A DNA stretch of 55,404 nucleotides from JBBRGK01 sp036741355 (lineage in GTDB: Bacteria > Chloroflexota > Dehalococcoidia > CAUJGQ01): assembly GCA_036741355.1 (NCBI GenBank), contig DAINSK010000024.1:1-55404 (forward strand). The letters are read 5' to 3'. The position numbers and the translations under genes were made by a program. The notes beneath the pieces are model-generated. The model did not search any database. It saw only the letters and a program-made list of their open reading frames with translations, and was not told the DNA's origin. Positions 32,224-40,147 of the stretch are shown piece by piece (within the stretch, counting starts at the first letter, position 1; every line of letters begins with the position of its first letter).

Positions 32224-33465
32224 ATGCATCTGATGTACTTCACCGAACAGCCGATGTCGGCCTACCCCGAAGGCGAGGGACAGCAGTTCGGCGCCACCGC
32301 GCTGATGTTCTCCAACCGCTATTTCGACCCCGTCGCCGGCAGCCGGCTCTACAACGAACGGATCGAGGAGTACGTCTACGCCGAAGAGATGGGCGTGGAC
32401 GGCATCATGCTGAACGAGCACCACAACGCGCCGTTCTGCATGCAGGCCAAGTGCAACATCTTCGCCAGCATCCTCGCCGCCGTCACGCAGCGGGTGAAGA
32501 TCGTCCTGCTCGGCAACCCGCTGCCGCTGGCCGAGAACCCGGTGCGCCTCGCTGAAGAACTGGCGATGATCGATATGATCTCCAAGGGGCGGCTCGTCTC
32601 GGGATTTGTGCGCAGGGGCGGGCAGGAGCAGCTCGCCACCGGCGTCAACCCGGCCTACAACCGCGAGCGGTTCGAGGAGGCACACGACCTGATCGTCAAG
32701 GCGTGGACGGTGCCGGGGCCGTTCCGCTGGGAGGGCAACCACTACTTCCACCGCGTCGTCAACCCCTGGGCGGTGCCGTTGCAGAAGCCGCACCCGCGCA
32801 TCTGGATCCCCGGCGTGGCCAGCCGCGAGACGGTGATCTGGGCGGCGAAGCACCGCTACCCGTACATCTGTCTCAACACCAGCATCGAAGACACCAAGAA
32901 GATCTGGGCGATCTACGACCAGGCGGCGGAGGTCGGCTACACGCCGGGTCCGGAGAACCGCGGCTACCTGCTGCGCGTGCACGTGGCCGAGAGCGAGGAG
33001 AAGGCGCTGCAGAACGCCCGCCAGTTCATGTGGATGCAGGGCGAGTTCACCGGCCTTGCCCACCCGGTCTGGAGCAACCCGGCCGGCTACGGATCGCCCG
33101 CGCACCGGCGGGCGTTCGTCGAGATCGCCAACGGCCGCCGTCCGCACGCCCGCTCCACGCCGTTCGATCAGCAAATCGACGCCTTACAGATCATCGCCGG
33201 CACGCCCGACCAGGTGATCGGCAAGCTGCGCACAATCATGGAGGCGACTCGGCCGGGCATCTTCGCCTTCTGGGGTAGCGACGGCAAGGTCAGCCACGAT
33301 GATACGCGTACCTGCATCCGCCTGCTGGGCCAGGAGGTCTTCCCCGCCGTGCGCGAGATCGCGCGGGAACTCGAGTTGACGGACCCCTGGGAGGCACACG
33401 CTGCCGTCAGCCTTGATCAGTCCGCGCCGGCCACGATCAAGCAGCCGGTGCTTGCTGGCGATTGA
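32224..33465 (+). CDS. LLM-class flavin-dependent oxidoreductase
   Basis: A 413-residue luciferase-like monooxygenase-fold protein related to the one at 2298: EEMGVDGIMLNEHHNAPF, KIVLLGNPLPLAENPVRLAE, LAMIDMISKGRLVSGFVRRG and KPHPRIWIPGVASRET are shared landmarks. GAGGAG lies 7 nt before the ATG. It forms a two-gene unit with the preceding nucleophile-less hydrolase-fold protein, so both probably act on one substrate, for example oxygenation followed by handling of an unstable product. The substrate is unknown. Confidence 0.92.
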   Translation: MHLMYFTEQPMSAYPEGEGQQFGATALMFSNRYFDPVAGSRLYNERIEEYVYAEEMGVDGIMLNEHHNAPFCMQAKCNIFASILAAVTQRVKIVLLGNPLPLAENPVRLAEELAMIDMISKGRLVSGFVRRGGQEQLATGVNPAYNRERFEEAHDLIVKAWTVPGPFRWEGNHYFHRVVNPWAVPLQKPHPRIWIPGVASRETVIWAAKHRYPYICLNTSIEDTKKIWAIYDQAAEVGYTPGPENRGYLLRVHVAESEEKALQNARQFMWMQGEFTGLAHPVWSNPAGYGSPAHRRAFVEIANGRRPHARSTPFDQQIDALQIIAGTPDQVIGKLRTIMEATRPGIFAFWGSDGKVSHDDTRTCIRLLGQEVFPAVREIARELELTDPWEAHAAVSLDQSAPATIKQPVLAGD

Positions 33466-33542
33466 GCCCGTCCGGCAGCAGTAGCCGGAGTGTCTAACGG
33501 GTCTCGAATCCGGCTGTTCGTCCTCAATGAGATGTGCTCACG

Positions 33543-33791
33543 ATGACCCAACAGAATGAAGCATTGCGCAAGACGCAAACGGATCTCCTCGCGCAGTCCA
33601 CGCAGCTCTATGAGCAGTTCGGCAAACCACTGGAGGCTGAGCATCATGGCCAGTACGTCGCCATCTCGTCAGATGGGCGTACGCTCCTGGGCAAGAGCGC
33701 GAGCGAGGTTGGCAGAAGGGCCAGGGAAGCCTTTGGTCCAGGTAACTTCGTGTTCAAACTGGGGCCGCGCGTCGTAGGCAGATGGCTGTAG
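33543..33791 (+). CDS. DUF5678-like small protein
   Basis: The 82-residue protein has the DUF5678 pattern: YEQFGKPLEAEHHGQYVAIS, then SDGRTLLGKSASEV and GNFVFKLGPRVVGRW. DUF5678 proteins have no known function and often precede a retropepsin-like gene, with overlapping ends. That arrangement is seen here: the ATG of the next frame (33782) overlaps its stop. The partner is broken, so this may be an orphan. ATG 33543 is chosen over 33534 because family members are short before the YEQFGK segment. Confidence 0.7.
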   Translation: MTQQNEALRKTQTDLLAQSTQLYEQFGKPLEAEHHGQYVAISSDGRTLLGKSASEVGRRAREAFGPGNFVFKLGPRVVGRWL

Positions 33792-33990
33792 TACGCGTCG
33801 AGAACGAACGTTTTCCCTATCTGCCGCTCACGCTCACGCTTGGTGAGTATGCGGCAGTCGTTGAAGCGCTCTTGGATACCGGCTTCGACGGTGACGTCGT
33901 TATACCGCTTAGCCTCATCACAGTAGGCAAGCAACCCGACGAGTACCGGCAGTGGGCGCTAGCCGACGGTTCGACTACCCCAGCCTTGAT
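33782..33990 (+). pseudogene. 5-prime part of a retropepsin-like (clan AA) protease gene
   Basis: The frame begins MAVVRVENERFPYLPLTL and contains VEALLDTGFDGDVVIPLSL, the aspartyl-protease catalytic motif (DTG) of bacterial clan AA retropepsin-like proteins. About 65-70 codons follow family sequence. Then, around 33975-33990, the DNA changes into the middle of an ABC substrate-binding protein gene. The remaining frame to 34171 is read-through of that foreign sequence. It was once the overlapping partner of the DUF5678 gene. Confidence 0.7.
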
Positions 33991-35550
33991 CCCTATAAAA
34001 GCGCAAGCTTCGCCGCGCAGTATCACGGGGCGTACATCTATAGCCGCCTTTCCATGTTCAAGTCCGGTGCGGGAGTGGACCCGAACTCGTTCGAGGTCGC
34101 GCCCGACGCGGCCACCGGGTTTGAGACGGCAGATCGGCTCACGTACAACTATCACCTGCGGCCGAGCATGAAGTTCGGCAACATCCCGCCGGTGAGTGGC
34201 AGAGCCCTCGACTCGAGCGACGTCAAGTTCAGCTATGACCGCTTCGTGAGCGTTTCACCCAGCCAGGCGGCGCTGACCAACCTAGTGGACAGCATTTCTA
34301 CACACGACGCGACGACGGTACAGTTCAAGCTCAAGCTCAAGTACGCGCCGTTCCCCGGACAGATCGCGTCCGCCACCGAAGCCTTCTTTCTCTACCCCAA
34401 AGAGGCAGACTCGTTCGACCCGGCGAAGCTCAATATCGGCACCGGTCCATACACGCTGGATAAAGACACGCCGTCGGTCGGCACGACCTACACGCGCCGC
34501 CAGGACTGGTGGCAAAAGGGTCTGCCGTAGGACAACACGCAGCGCATCATCATTCCCGAGCAAGCGCAGTACCTGGCGCAGTTCCTCGCCAAGAAGATTG
34601 ACGAGTACGGTCCTACGAACGAAGAGGTGATCCAAGTCAAGAGCCAGGAGCCCGAGGCGCTATTGGGCAGGGGCGCGATCGGCGTCGGCATGTCGATGAT
34701 CTACTTCTCGGGACAGGAGCCCGATTCTCCGTTCAAAGATCCGCGCGTGCGGCGAGCCGTCTCGATGGAGCTCGACCGCGACGGCCTGATCGACAGCTTC
34801 GGAAACGTGCAGGCGATCAAGAAGGCGGGCCTGCCGATCTCGACGGCATGGTCGAACATACCGGTGCCCGCCGGATTCTCCAGCTACTGGCTCGATCCAA
34901 AGGACCCTTCGTTTAAAGAGGGCCAGTGGTACAAGTTCGACCTGAAGGCAGCCAAGCAGCTTCGGGCCGCAGCCGGTTTCCCGAACGGCTTCAAGACCGA
35001 GTACTACTACGCGCCAACGCGTTACGGCCAGACCTTCGACAGCAGCGCCGAGGCGGTCATCGAGATGATGAAACAGCTGAGGCTCGACCTCGACGTCCAT
35101 CCGGACGACTACAACAAGGTCTACATTCCGGAGGTCTTCACGAAAGGCAACTTCAAGGGCATGACCTATGGGCTGGAGAGCGGCTATTCCGACGTCGACG
35201 GCTACGCTTTCAACATGCTTCACCCGAACGGCACCCGCAACCACAGCCACGTTAATCAGACCGGTGGCACGCTATTCCAGGACGGCGGCAAGCTGACCGG
35301 CATGATCGAAGCGCAGCGTCAGGAGACCGACCTGCAAAAGCGCAAGGCAGTCGTCGGCGACATGCAGCGCTACGTCTCCGACAATATGATCTACGTGCCG
35401 ACGGCGGTCTACAGATACACCGGGTTCTCCTTTGCCTGGCCGTGGGTACACAACGCCTTCGCCTTCCGCTCGAGCACCTATGCGCAGGCCACCGAAGCCT
35501 GGGCGCACTACTGGGTAGACGACAACGAGCGCAAGGCCAAGGGCGGGTAA
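33976..35550 (+). pseudogene. ABC transporter substrate-binding protein (family 5), 5-prime truncated with internal stop
   Basis: From PSLDPYKSASFAAQYHGAYI the frame is a solute-binding protein family 5 (oligopeptide/dipeptide type): RLTYNYHLRPSMKFGN, DSSDVKFSYDRFVS, IGTGPYTLDKDTP, DPRVRRAVSMELDRDGLIDS. TAG at 34528-34530 interrupts it after QKGLP, where a Tyr (TAC) would fit, and the same frame resumes with DNTQRIIIPEQAQYLAQFL to 35550. Signal peptide and first domain are missing: the 5-prime end is fused to the retropepsin gene. Cognate permease genes are absent. Confidence 0.85.
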
Positions 35551-35948
35551 CGGGCGAGCGGCGCTTCGCTGCCCCATTTCCGCGGCTGACCACAGTCGAC
35601 TGAAGCGGTCGAGCGGGCTGACCATTCCTGCTCGGCCGCCTCAACTCTTCACCACTTTGAGAACCGCCCTGGGTGGGAGCGGTACCTGCAGAACTGCGTG
35701 CGTGCCAGTGTTCCATCACTCCGGTGTTGAAGGAAATAGGCTTTTGAGGCGCATGCGTGCGGATGGAACAAACAGATTGGTTTATGTAAACAACTCCACT
35801 AAATGACATAGGCCGACCGTTGCGCGCCCCAACATCTGAACGTCACAAGAAGCCCACCGGGCGGCCGCGCCGGCTGCCGCCCAAAGATGTGCGACGCGGG
35901 CGGGGTCCGTGAGATAATGCAAATACCCTCGTTCAGGAAGTGTGACCG
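35551..35948. other. intergenic region, nothing recognised
   Basis: These 398 bp hold no supported gene. There is no strong hairpin terminator after the substrate-binding protein remnant. A GGCCGCGCCGGC-type short palindrome occurs near 35870. A promoter for the small gene at 35949 is likely here but not identifiable. Confidence 0.4.
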
Positions 35949-36254
35949 ATGGCAGAACAACCCGTCCAGGCAGCCAGTTTCGACGCGACAGAGGACCAAC
36001 CCTTGATTGCCGTGCCGCTGGAGGAGAATGGCCGCCGGATCGTGCGCTACTTCGTCGACACTAAGGTCGCTGACAGGGAGCTGGCAAAGCTAAGTCCGCG
36101 TGACGGTTGCCACCTTGCTGGGATCTGGAAGGATCTCGACCCCGATCTCGATTGGGACGAACTGGCAGACGAGCTGGATCGCGTTCGCCACGAAAGCAAG
36201 CCCACGCCGCCAATTGAGTTCGACGATCTCGGCCTGCCCGTCACCAGGCGTTGA
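35949..36254 (+). CDS. small protein, antitoxin-like
   Basis: A 101-residue acidic protein. The C-terminal half (DWDELADELDRVRHESKPTP, then PIEFDD) resembles antitoxins that precede PIN toxins in Chloroflexota and cyanobacteria. The N-terminal half (LIAVPLEENGRRIVRYFVDT) could be a small beta domain. AGGAAGTG lies before the ATG. A 35-codon frame starting TTG 36251 overlaps its stop but is too short and unlike a toxin. Assignment is weak; unknown is the safe call. Confidence 0.5.
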   Translation: MAEQPVQAASFDATEDQPLIAVPLEENGRRIVRYFVDTKVADRELAKLSPRDGCHLAGIWKDLDPDLDWDELADELDRVRHESKPTPPIEFDDLGLPVTRR

Positions 36255-36394
36255 AGGCATTGCTCACCGATCTCCAGCCGTACGAACTGACCTACCCGAT
36301 TCTTGATAGGCACTCCGAATCCGGCGGCATCTCCGTCCGCCCTATGGCTCTGGGCTAATCGGGCGTACGCGTCAAAGGCTTGCGGAGCGCGCTG

Positions 36395-36530
36395 CCGGGC
36401 GCCAGCGGCATCCGGACACGCCCGGCGACTGAAATCGCGCGCTCTCCAGACGAAGTCCGCCTGCGCGGACTGTCCCAAGCGGCAGCGGCCGGTTTCGTGG
36501 TCTAAGCCCGCGGTTTCAACCGCCGGGCGA
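36395..36530. repeat. dispersed double-hairpin intergenic repeat
   Basis: Two hairpins about 35 bp apart: AGTCCGC-CTGC-GCGGACT (36454-36471) and GCCCGCGGTT-TC-AACCGCCGGGC (36506-36528, one bulged C). A third GC palindrome, CCGGGC...GCCCGG, lies near 36397-36426. The 365-bp gap 36255-36619 otherwise holds only the promoter of the SDR operon. Confidence 0.55.
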
Positions 36531-36619
36531 TCGGGCGAGCCGCCGCGTGCGTGGGCCGCGCACACACATATTCATGGCGATGAACGATGTAGAGTGCACT
36601 TATAAGGAAGGAGACTACC

Positions 36620-37549
36620 GTGGCCAACAGACTCGAAGGCAAAGTTGCAATCGTCACCGGTGCGGGACGCGGCATCGGCCGCGGTGAGGCGATGCTGCTG
36701 GCGTCGGAGGGCGCCGCTGTCGTCGTGAACGACGCGGGCGTCAACCCGGACGGCACCGGTAACGACGGCGGCCCGGCCGACCACGTTGTGGCGGAGATCA
36801 AGGCCGCCGGCGGCAGGGCAGCCGCCAGCTACGACAACGTCGCCGGCATGAAGGGCGGCGAGAACATGGTCAAAATCGCGTTGGATACCTTTGGGCGGCT
36901 CGACATCCTCGTCAACAACGCCGGCATCCTGCGCGACCGCATGGTGTTCAACATGAGTGAAGAGGAATGGGACGCCGTAATTGCCGTCCACCTCAAGGGC
37001 CATTTCACCACCACTAAAGCAGCCGGCGTCATTTTCCGCCAGCAGCGATCCGGACGCATCATCAACACGTCCTCAACTTCCGGCCTCGGCAACATGGGGC
37101 AGGCGAATTACAGCGCCGCCAAGGAAGGGATCGTCGGCCTCACCCGCACGGTGGCACGCGACCTCGGCCGCTACGGCGTCACCTGCAATGCCATCCGCCC
37201 CACGGCCGGCACCCGCCTGACGCTCAGCCCGGAGATGGCGGCGGCGGCGCAACGGTCGCAGGCCGCGGGCGTGCGCCGCGCGGGCGCCAGCACGCTCGCC
37301 GACTTCGCCCCCGAGGCGATCGCGCCGATGGTTACCTACCTGGCGACCGACGAGGCACAGTTCATCAACGGCCGCACATTCATGGTGCGCGGCCGCCAGA
37401 TCGGCCTCTATAGCGAGCCGGTTACCGAACGCGTCATCTTCGCGCCCGGCGACCGCTGGACTGTGGACGAACTGATCGAGGTTGTACCCCAAACCATCGG
37501 TCAGGGGCTTCGCAATGAATTCGCGCCCAAGGAGGAGAAAACCTCGTGA
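36620..37549 (+). CDS. short-chain dehydrogenase/reductase
   Basis: A 309-residue classical SDR: NAD(P) motif TGAGRGIG (about 13-20), NNAGIL, catalytic Ser in NTSSTSGLG, and the YSAAKEG (YxxxK) pair. The insertion after strand 2 (NPDGTGNDGG) and the extra C-terminal 50 residues resemble SDRs of the multifunctional beta-oxidation (FabG/HSD17B4-like) group, which oxidise 3-hydroxyacyl-CoA. GGAAGGAGA precedes the GTG/ATG start region. Its stop overlaps the DUF35 start (GTGA), so the two are translationally coupled. Confidence 0.92.
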   Translation: MANRLEGKVAIVTGAGRGIGRGEAMLLASEGAAVVVNDAGVNPDGTGNDGGPADHVVAEIKAAGGRAAASYDNVAGMKGGENMVKIALDTFGRLDILVNNAGILRDRMVFNMSEEEWDAVIAVHLKGHFTTTKAAGVIFRQQRSGRIINTSSTSGLGNMGQANYSAAKEGIVGLTRTVARDLGRYGVTCNAIRPTAGTRLTLSPEMAAAAQRSQAAGVRRAGASTLADFAPEAIAPMVTYLATDEAQFINGRTFMVRGRQIGLYSEPVTERVIFAPGDRWTVDELIEVVPQTIGQGLRNEFAPKEEKTS

Positions 37550-37971
37550 CTGCTCCTACGCGAGGCAAGCAACTGCCCGTGCCGACACCCGACACCGAGC
37601 CATACTGGGAAGGATGCAGGCAGCACGAGCTGCGTCTCCCGTTCTGCACGGAATGCAAAGCGTTCTTCTTCTACCCGCGGAGCTACTGCCCCACCTGCCT
37701 GTCAGACGCGCTCGAATGGCGACAGGTTTCTGGCAAAGGAACGCTGCACACGTACGTGATCAGCGCCCGTCCCGCTCCCGGCTTTGAGAACGAGACGCCT
37801 TACGTCATCGCCGTCGTCAAGCTCGCCGAAGGGCCTTACATGATGTCGAACATCGTCAACGTCGAGGCGAAGCCTGAGAACCTGCCGGCCGGGATGCCGG
37901 TCGAAGTGCTGTTCGACGACGTCAACGACAAGGTGACGCTGCCCAAGTTTCAGCCTGCAAGGAGCGCCTGA
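37546..37971 (+). CDS. DUF35 (Zn-ribbon OB-fold) acyl-CoA-associated protein
   Basis: The 141-residue protein has a rubredoxin-like zinc ribbon (FCTECKAFFFYPRSYCPTC, Cys pairs spaced CxxC-x12-CxxC) followed by an OB fold (GKGTLHTYVISARPAPGF). DUF35 proteins bind acyl-CoA and bridge thiolase-type enzymes, as in archaeal thiolase/HMG-CoA synthase and in steroid side-chain aldolases (ChsH2 with Ltp2). Here it is flanked by SDR and thiolase genes with overlapping ends (GTGA and TGATG), strongly suggesting a complex with the thiolase-like product. Confidence 0.9.
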   Translation: MTAPTRGKQLPVPTPDTEPYWEGCRQHELRLPFCTECKAFFFYPRSYCPTCLSDALEWRQVSGKGTLHTYVISARPAPGFENETPYVIAVVKLAEGPYMMSNIVNVEAKPENLPAGMPVEVLFDDVNDKVTLPKFQPARSA

Positions 37972-39119
37972 TGCCCACCGATCTGCGCAATAAGGTCGCG
38001 ATCATCGGCGCGGCCGAGACTACTGAGCTCGGCGTCATTCCCACCATGTCCGCGGTCCAGCTTCACGCCAATGCGGCGCGCAACGCGATCCTCGATTGCG
38101 GCATCGACAAGAACCTGATCGACGGCATCGCCTGCGCCGGACAGTCCCCGGTTGCAGTCGCCGACTACCTGGGCATCATCCCAGCCTACATCGACGGCAC
38201 CTCCGTCGGCGGCTCGTCGTACATGATCCACGTCGCGCACGCGGTAGCGGCGCTGGAAGCCGGCTACTGCAACTACGTGCTGATCACGCACGGCGAAAGC
38301 GGACGCTCGCGCATCGGGATGGGCGGCTTTGGCGGTGGCGCGAGCTCGCCGCCCGGGCAGTTCGAAGCGCCGTACGGCACCATGGGCCCGCCTTCGACGT
38401 TTACCGTGCCGATCGTGGCCCACATGAAGAAATACGGCACGACGGAGGAGCAACTCGCCTCGGTCGCCGTCGCCACGCGCGCCTGGGCAGTCAAGAACAA
38501 GCGGGCAATGATGCGCGACCCGATCACCGTCGACGACGTGCTCAATTCGCGCCTGATCGCCTGGCCGGTGCACCTGCTGGAGTGCTGCCTCGTGACCGAT
38601 GGCGGTGGGGCGCTGATCCTCACGACGGCCGACCGGGCGCGGGACTTCAAGAAGCCCCCCATTTACGTGATGGGCACGGGCGAGGGCGCCGAAAACGTGA
38701 TGATCAGCTCGATGCACGACTTCACCGAGTCGCAGGCGTTCAAGAAGTCCGCCGACCGCGCCTTCCGGCTCTCCGGCGTCGAACGGAAGGATGTGGACCA
38801 CCTCCAGCTCTACGACGCGTTCGTTCACACGCCGATGTACGGGCTCGAGGCGCTCGGCTTCGTGAAGCCGGGCGAAAGCGGTCCCTGGTTCGCCGAGGGC
38901 CACTCGGCTCCGGGTGGCGACCTGCCGATCAACACCAACGGCGGCGGCCTGTCCTACACGCACACCGGCATGTACGGCATGTTCGCGATGCAGGAGTCGG
39001 TGCGCCAGCTTCGCGGCGAAGCCGACGCCCAGGTGCCCAACGCCAAGATCAGCATCGCCCACGGCCCCGCGGGCTTCTTCGCGGCCGCCGGCACCGTGGT
39101 GATGACCAACCAGGCGTAA
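37971..39119 (+). CDS. thiolase-like protein (non-Cys, Ltp2/SCP2 type)
   Basis: A 382-residue thiolase-fold protein: N-terminal KVAIIGAAETTELG, substrate segment DGTSVGGSSYMIHVAHAVAA where biosynthetic thiolases carry the nucleophilic Cys but this has Ser-Ser, and the C-terminal INTNGGGLSYTHTGMYGM. The catalytic Cys is missing, as in Ltp2-type retro-aldolases that act with a DUF35 partner. A C-C lyase or aldolase acting on an acyl-CoA is therefore more probable than a thiolase. The start overlaps the DUF35 stop. Confidence 0.88.
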   Translation: MPTDLRNKVAIIGAAETTELGVIPTMSAVQLHANAARNAILDCGIDKNLIDGIACAGQSPVAVADYLGIIPAYIDGTSVGGSSYMIHVAHAVAALEAGYCNYVLITHGESGRSRIGMGGFGGGASSPPGQFEAPYGTMGPPSTFTVPIVAHMKKYGTTEEQLASVAVATRAWAVKNKRAMMRDPITVDDVLNSRLIAWPVHLLECCLVTDGGGALILTTADRARDFKKPPIYVMGTGEGAENVMISSMHDFTESQAFKKSADRAFRLSGVERKDVDHLQLYDAFVHTPMYGLEALGFVKPGESGPWFAEGHSAPGGDLPINTNGGGLSYTHTGMYGMFAMQESVRQLRGEADAQVPNAKISIAHGPAGFFAAAGTVVMTNQA

Positions 39120-39174
39120 CGCGGCCTTTACAGCCGTACGCACCACATCCGCAATAGCGAGGTTTGGCACAAAC

Positions 39175-40140
39175 ATGACCATGGACACCGCCTCGCCGCC
39201 GACCACGGTGACACTCGTCACCCAGACGCGCATTCTGCCCGGTCACTCCGACGAATTTGAGGTGTGGCAGAAGCGGATCGATAGCGTCATCGCCAACGCC
39301 CCCGGATTTATCGACGTGGCGTTGTTGCCCCCGACACCTCCGATTCAACTCGACTGGGTGATCATGCAGCGCTTCTCGACGATGGAAGCAGCCCGGGGAT
39401 GGCTGCAGTCGCCGGAGCGTGAGGCGCTGCTGCACGAGATTCAGCCGGCGCTGGTCGGGCCGGTTGACATTCACCTGTTCAGCGGCAATGACCCGCGGCT
39501 GCCGAACGCACCGGTGTCGATCGTCATCTCCACAAAGGTAAAGCCCGGGCAGGAGGACGCCTTTAAACAGTGGCAACGGCGGGCAGCCGTGGCCCAGGCG
39601 AAATTCGAGGGCTTCCAGGGATACAAGCTCGAACCACCAATCAGCGGGGTCCAGGAAGACTGGGTGACCGTGCTGCGCTTCGACTCCGACGCTCACCTGG
39701 AAGCGTGGCTGACCTCTGAGCAGCGCCTGCGCCTGCTGGACGATACGGCCGGCTTTAACGTCGAAACGCACGCACGCAAAGTCCACAGCGGCTTTGAATC
39801 GTGGTTTCCATCCGGGGAAGGTGGCGAACCGCCGCCGCCGGTCTGGAAGCAGAACATGATCGTCCTGATGATCCTGTTTCCTCTGGCCTACCTGTTGGGA
39901 AAGTGGGTTTGGACGCCGCTGTTGCTCGATCGCGGCGTCTCATCCTCGCTGGCGCTATTTGCCGCCAATTCGGTGAATGTATTTTTGCTTGGCTATTTGC
40001 TGGTGCCGCACGTCAATACCCTCCTGACGTGGTGGCTGTACCCAGCTTCTGAGCGCAAACAGACGCGAAACCTGGCTGGGACTGCGCTCGTCCTGGCCGT
40101 CTACGGTGTGTGTCTAATCGGAGCGGTTCTGTACGGTTAG
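39175..40140 (+). CDS. tandem ABM-domain membrane protein
   Basis: The 321-residue protein has two antibiotic-biosynthesis-monooxygenase (ABM) domains: about 12-100 (VTLVTQTRILPGHSDEFEVW) and about 112-200 (VSIVISTKVKPGQEDAFKQW), the second half repeating the first. Three hydrophobic helices follow (about 228-248, 258-280, 298-318). Such fusions occur in proteins of unknown function (COG3224-like). The ABM cores would face the cytosol and could bind a hydrophobic small molecule. It lies 55 bp after the thiolase-like gene on the same strand. Confidence 0.8.
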   Translation: MTMDTASPPTTVTLVTQTRILPGHSDEFEVWQKRIDSVIANAPGFIDVALLPPTPPIQLDWVIMQRFSTMEAARGWLQSPEREALLHEIQPALVGPVDIHLFSGNDPRLPNAPVSIVISTKVKPGQEDAFKQWQRRAAVAQAKFEGFQGYKLEPPISGVQEDWVTVLRFDSDAHLEAWLTSEQRLRLLDDTAGFNVETHARKVHSGFESWFPSGEGGEPPPPVWKQNMIVLMILFPLAYLLGKWVWTPLLLDRGVSSSLALFAANSVNVFLLGYLLVPHVNTLLTWWLYPASERKQTRNLAGTALVLAVYGVCLIGAVLYG

Positions 40141-40147
40141 CCCGGCC

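Noticed and set aside
36251..36358. 35-codon frame overlapping the antitoxin-like gene stop, considered as a toxin start
   Set aside because: It lacks the PIN pattern (LLDTD) or any other toxin signature.
37950..39233. 427-codon minus-strand frame opposite the thiolase-like gene
   Set aside because: Shadow of a gene with recognisable thiolase motifs and operon coupling.
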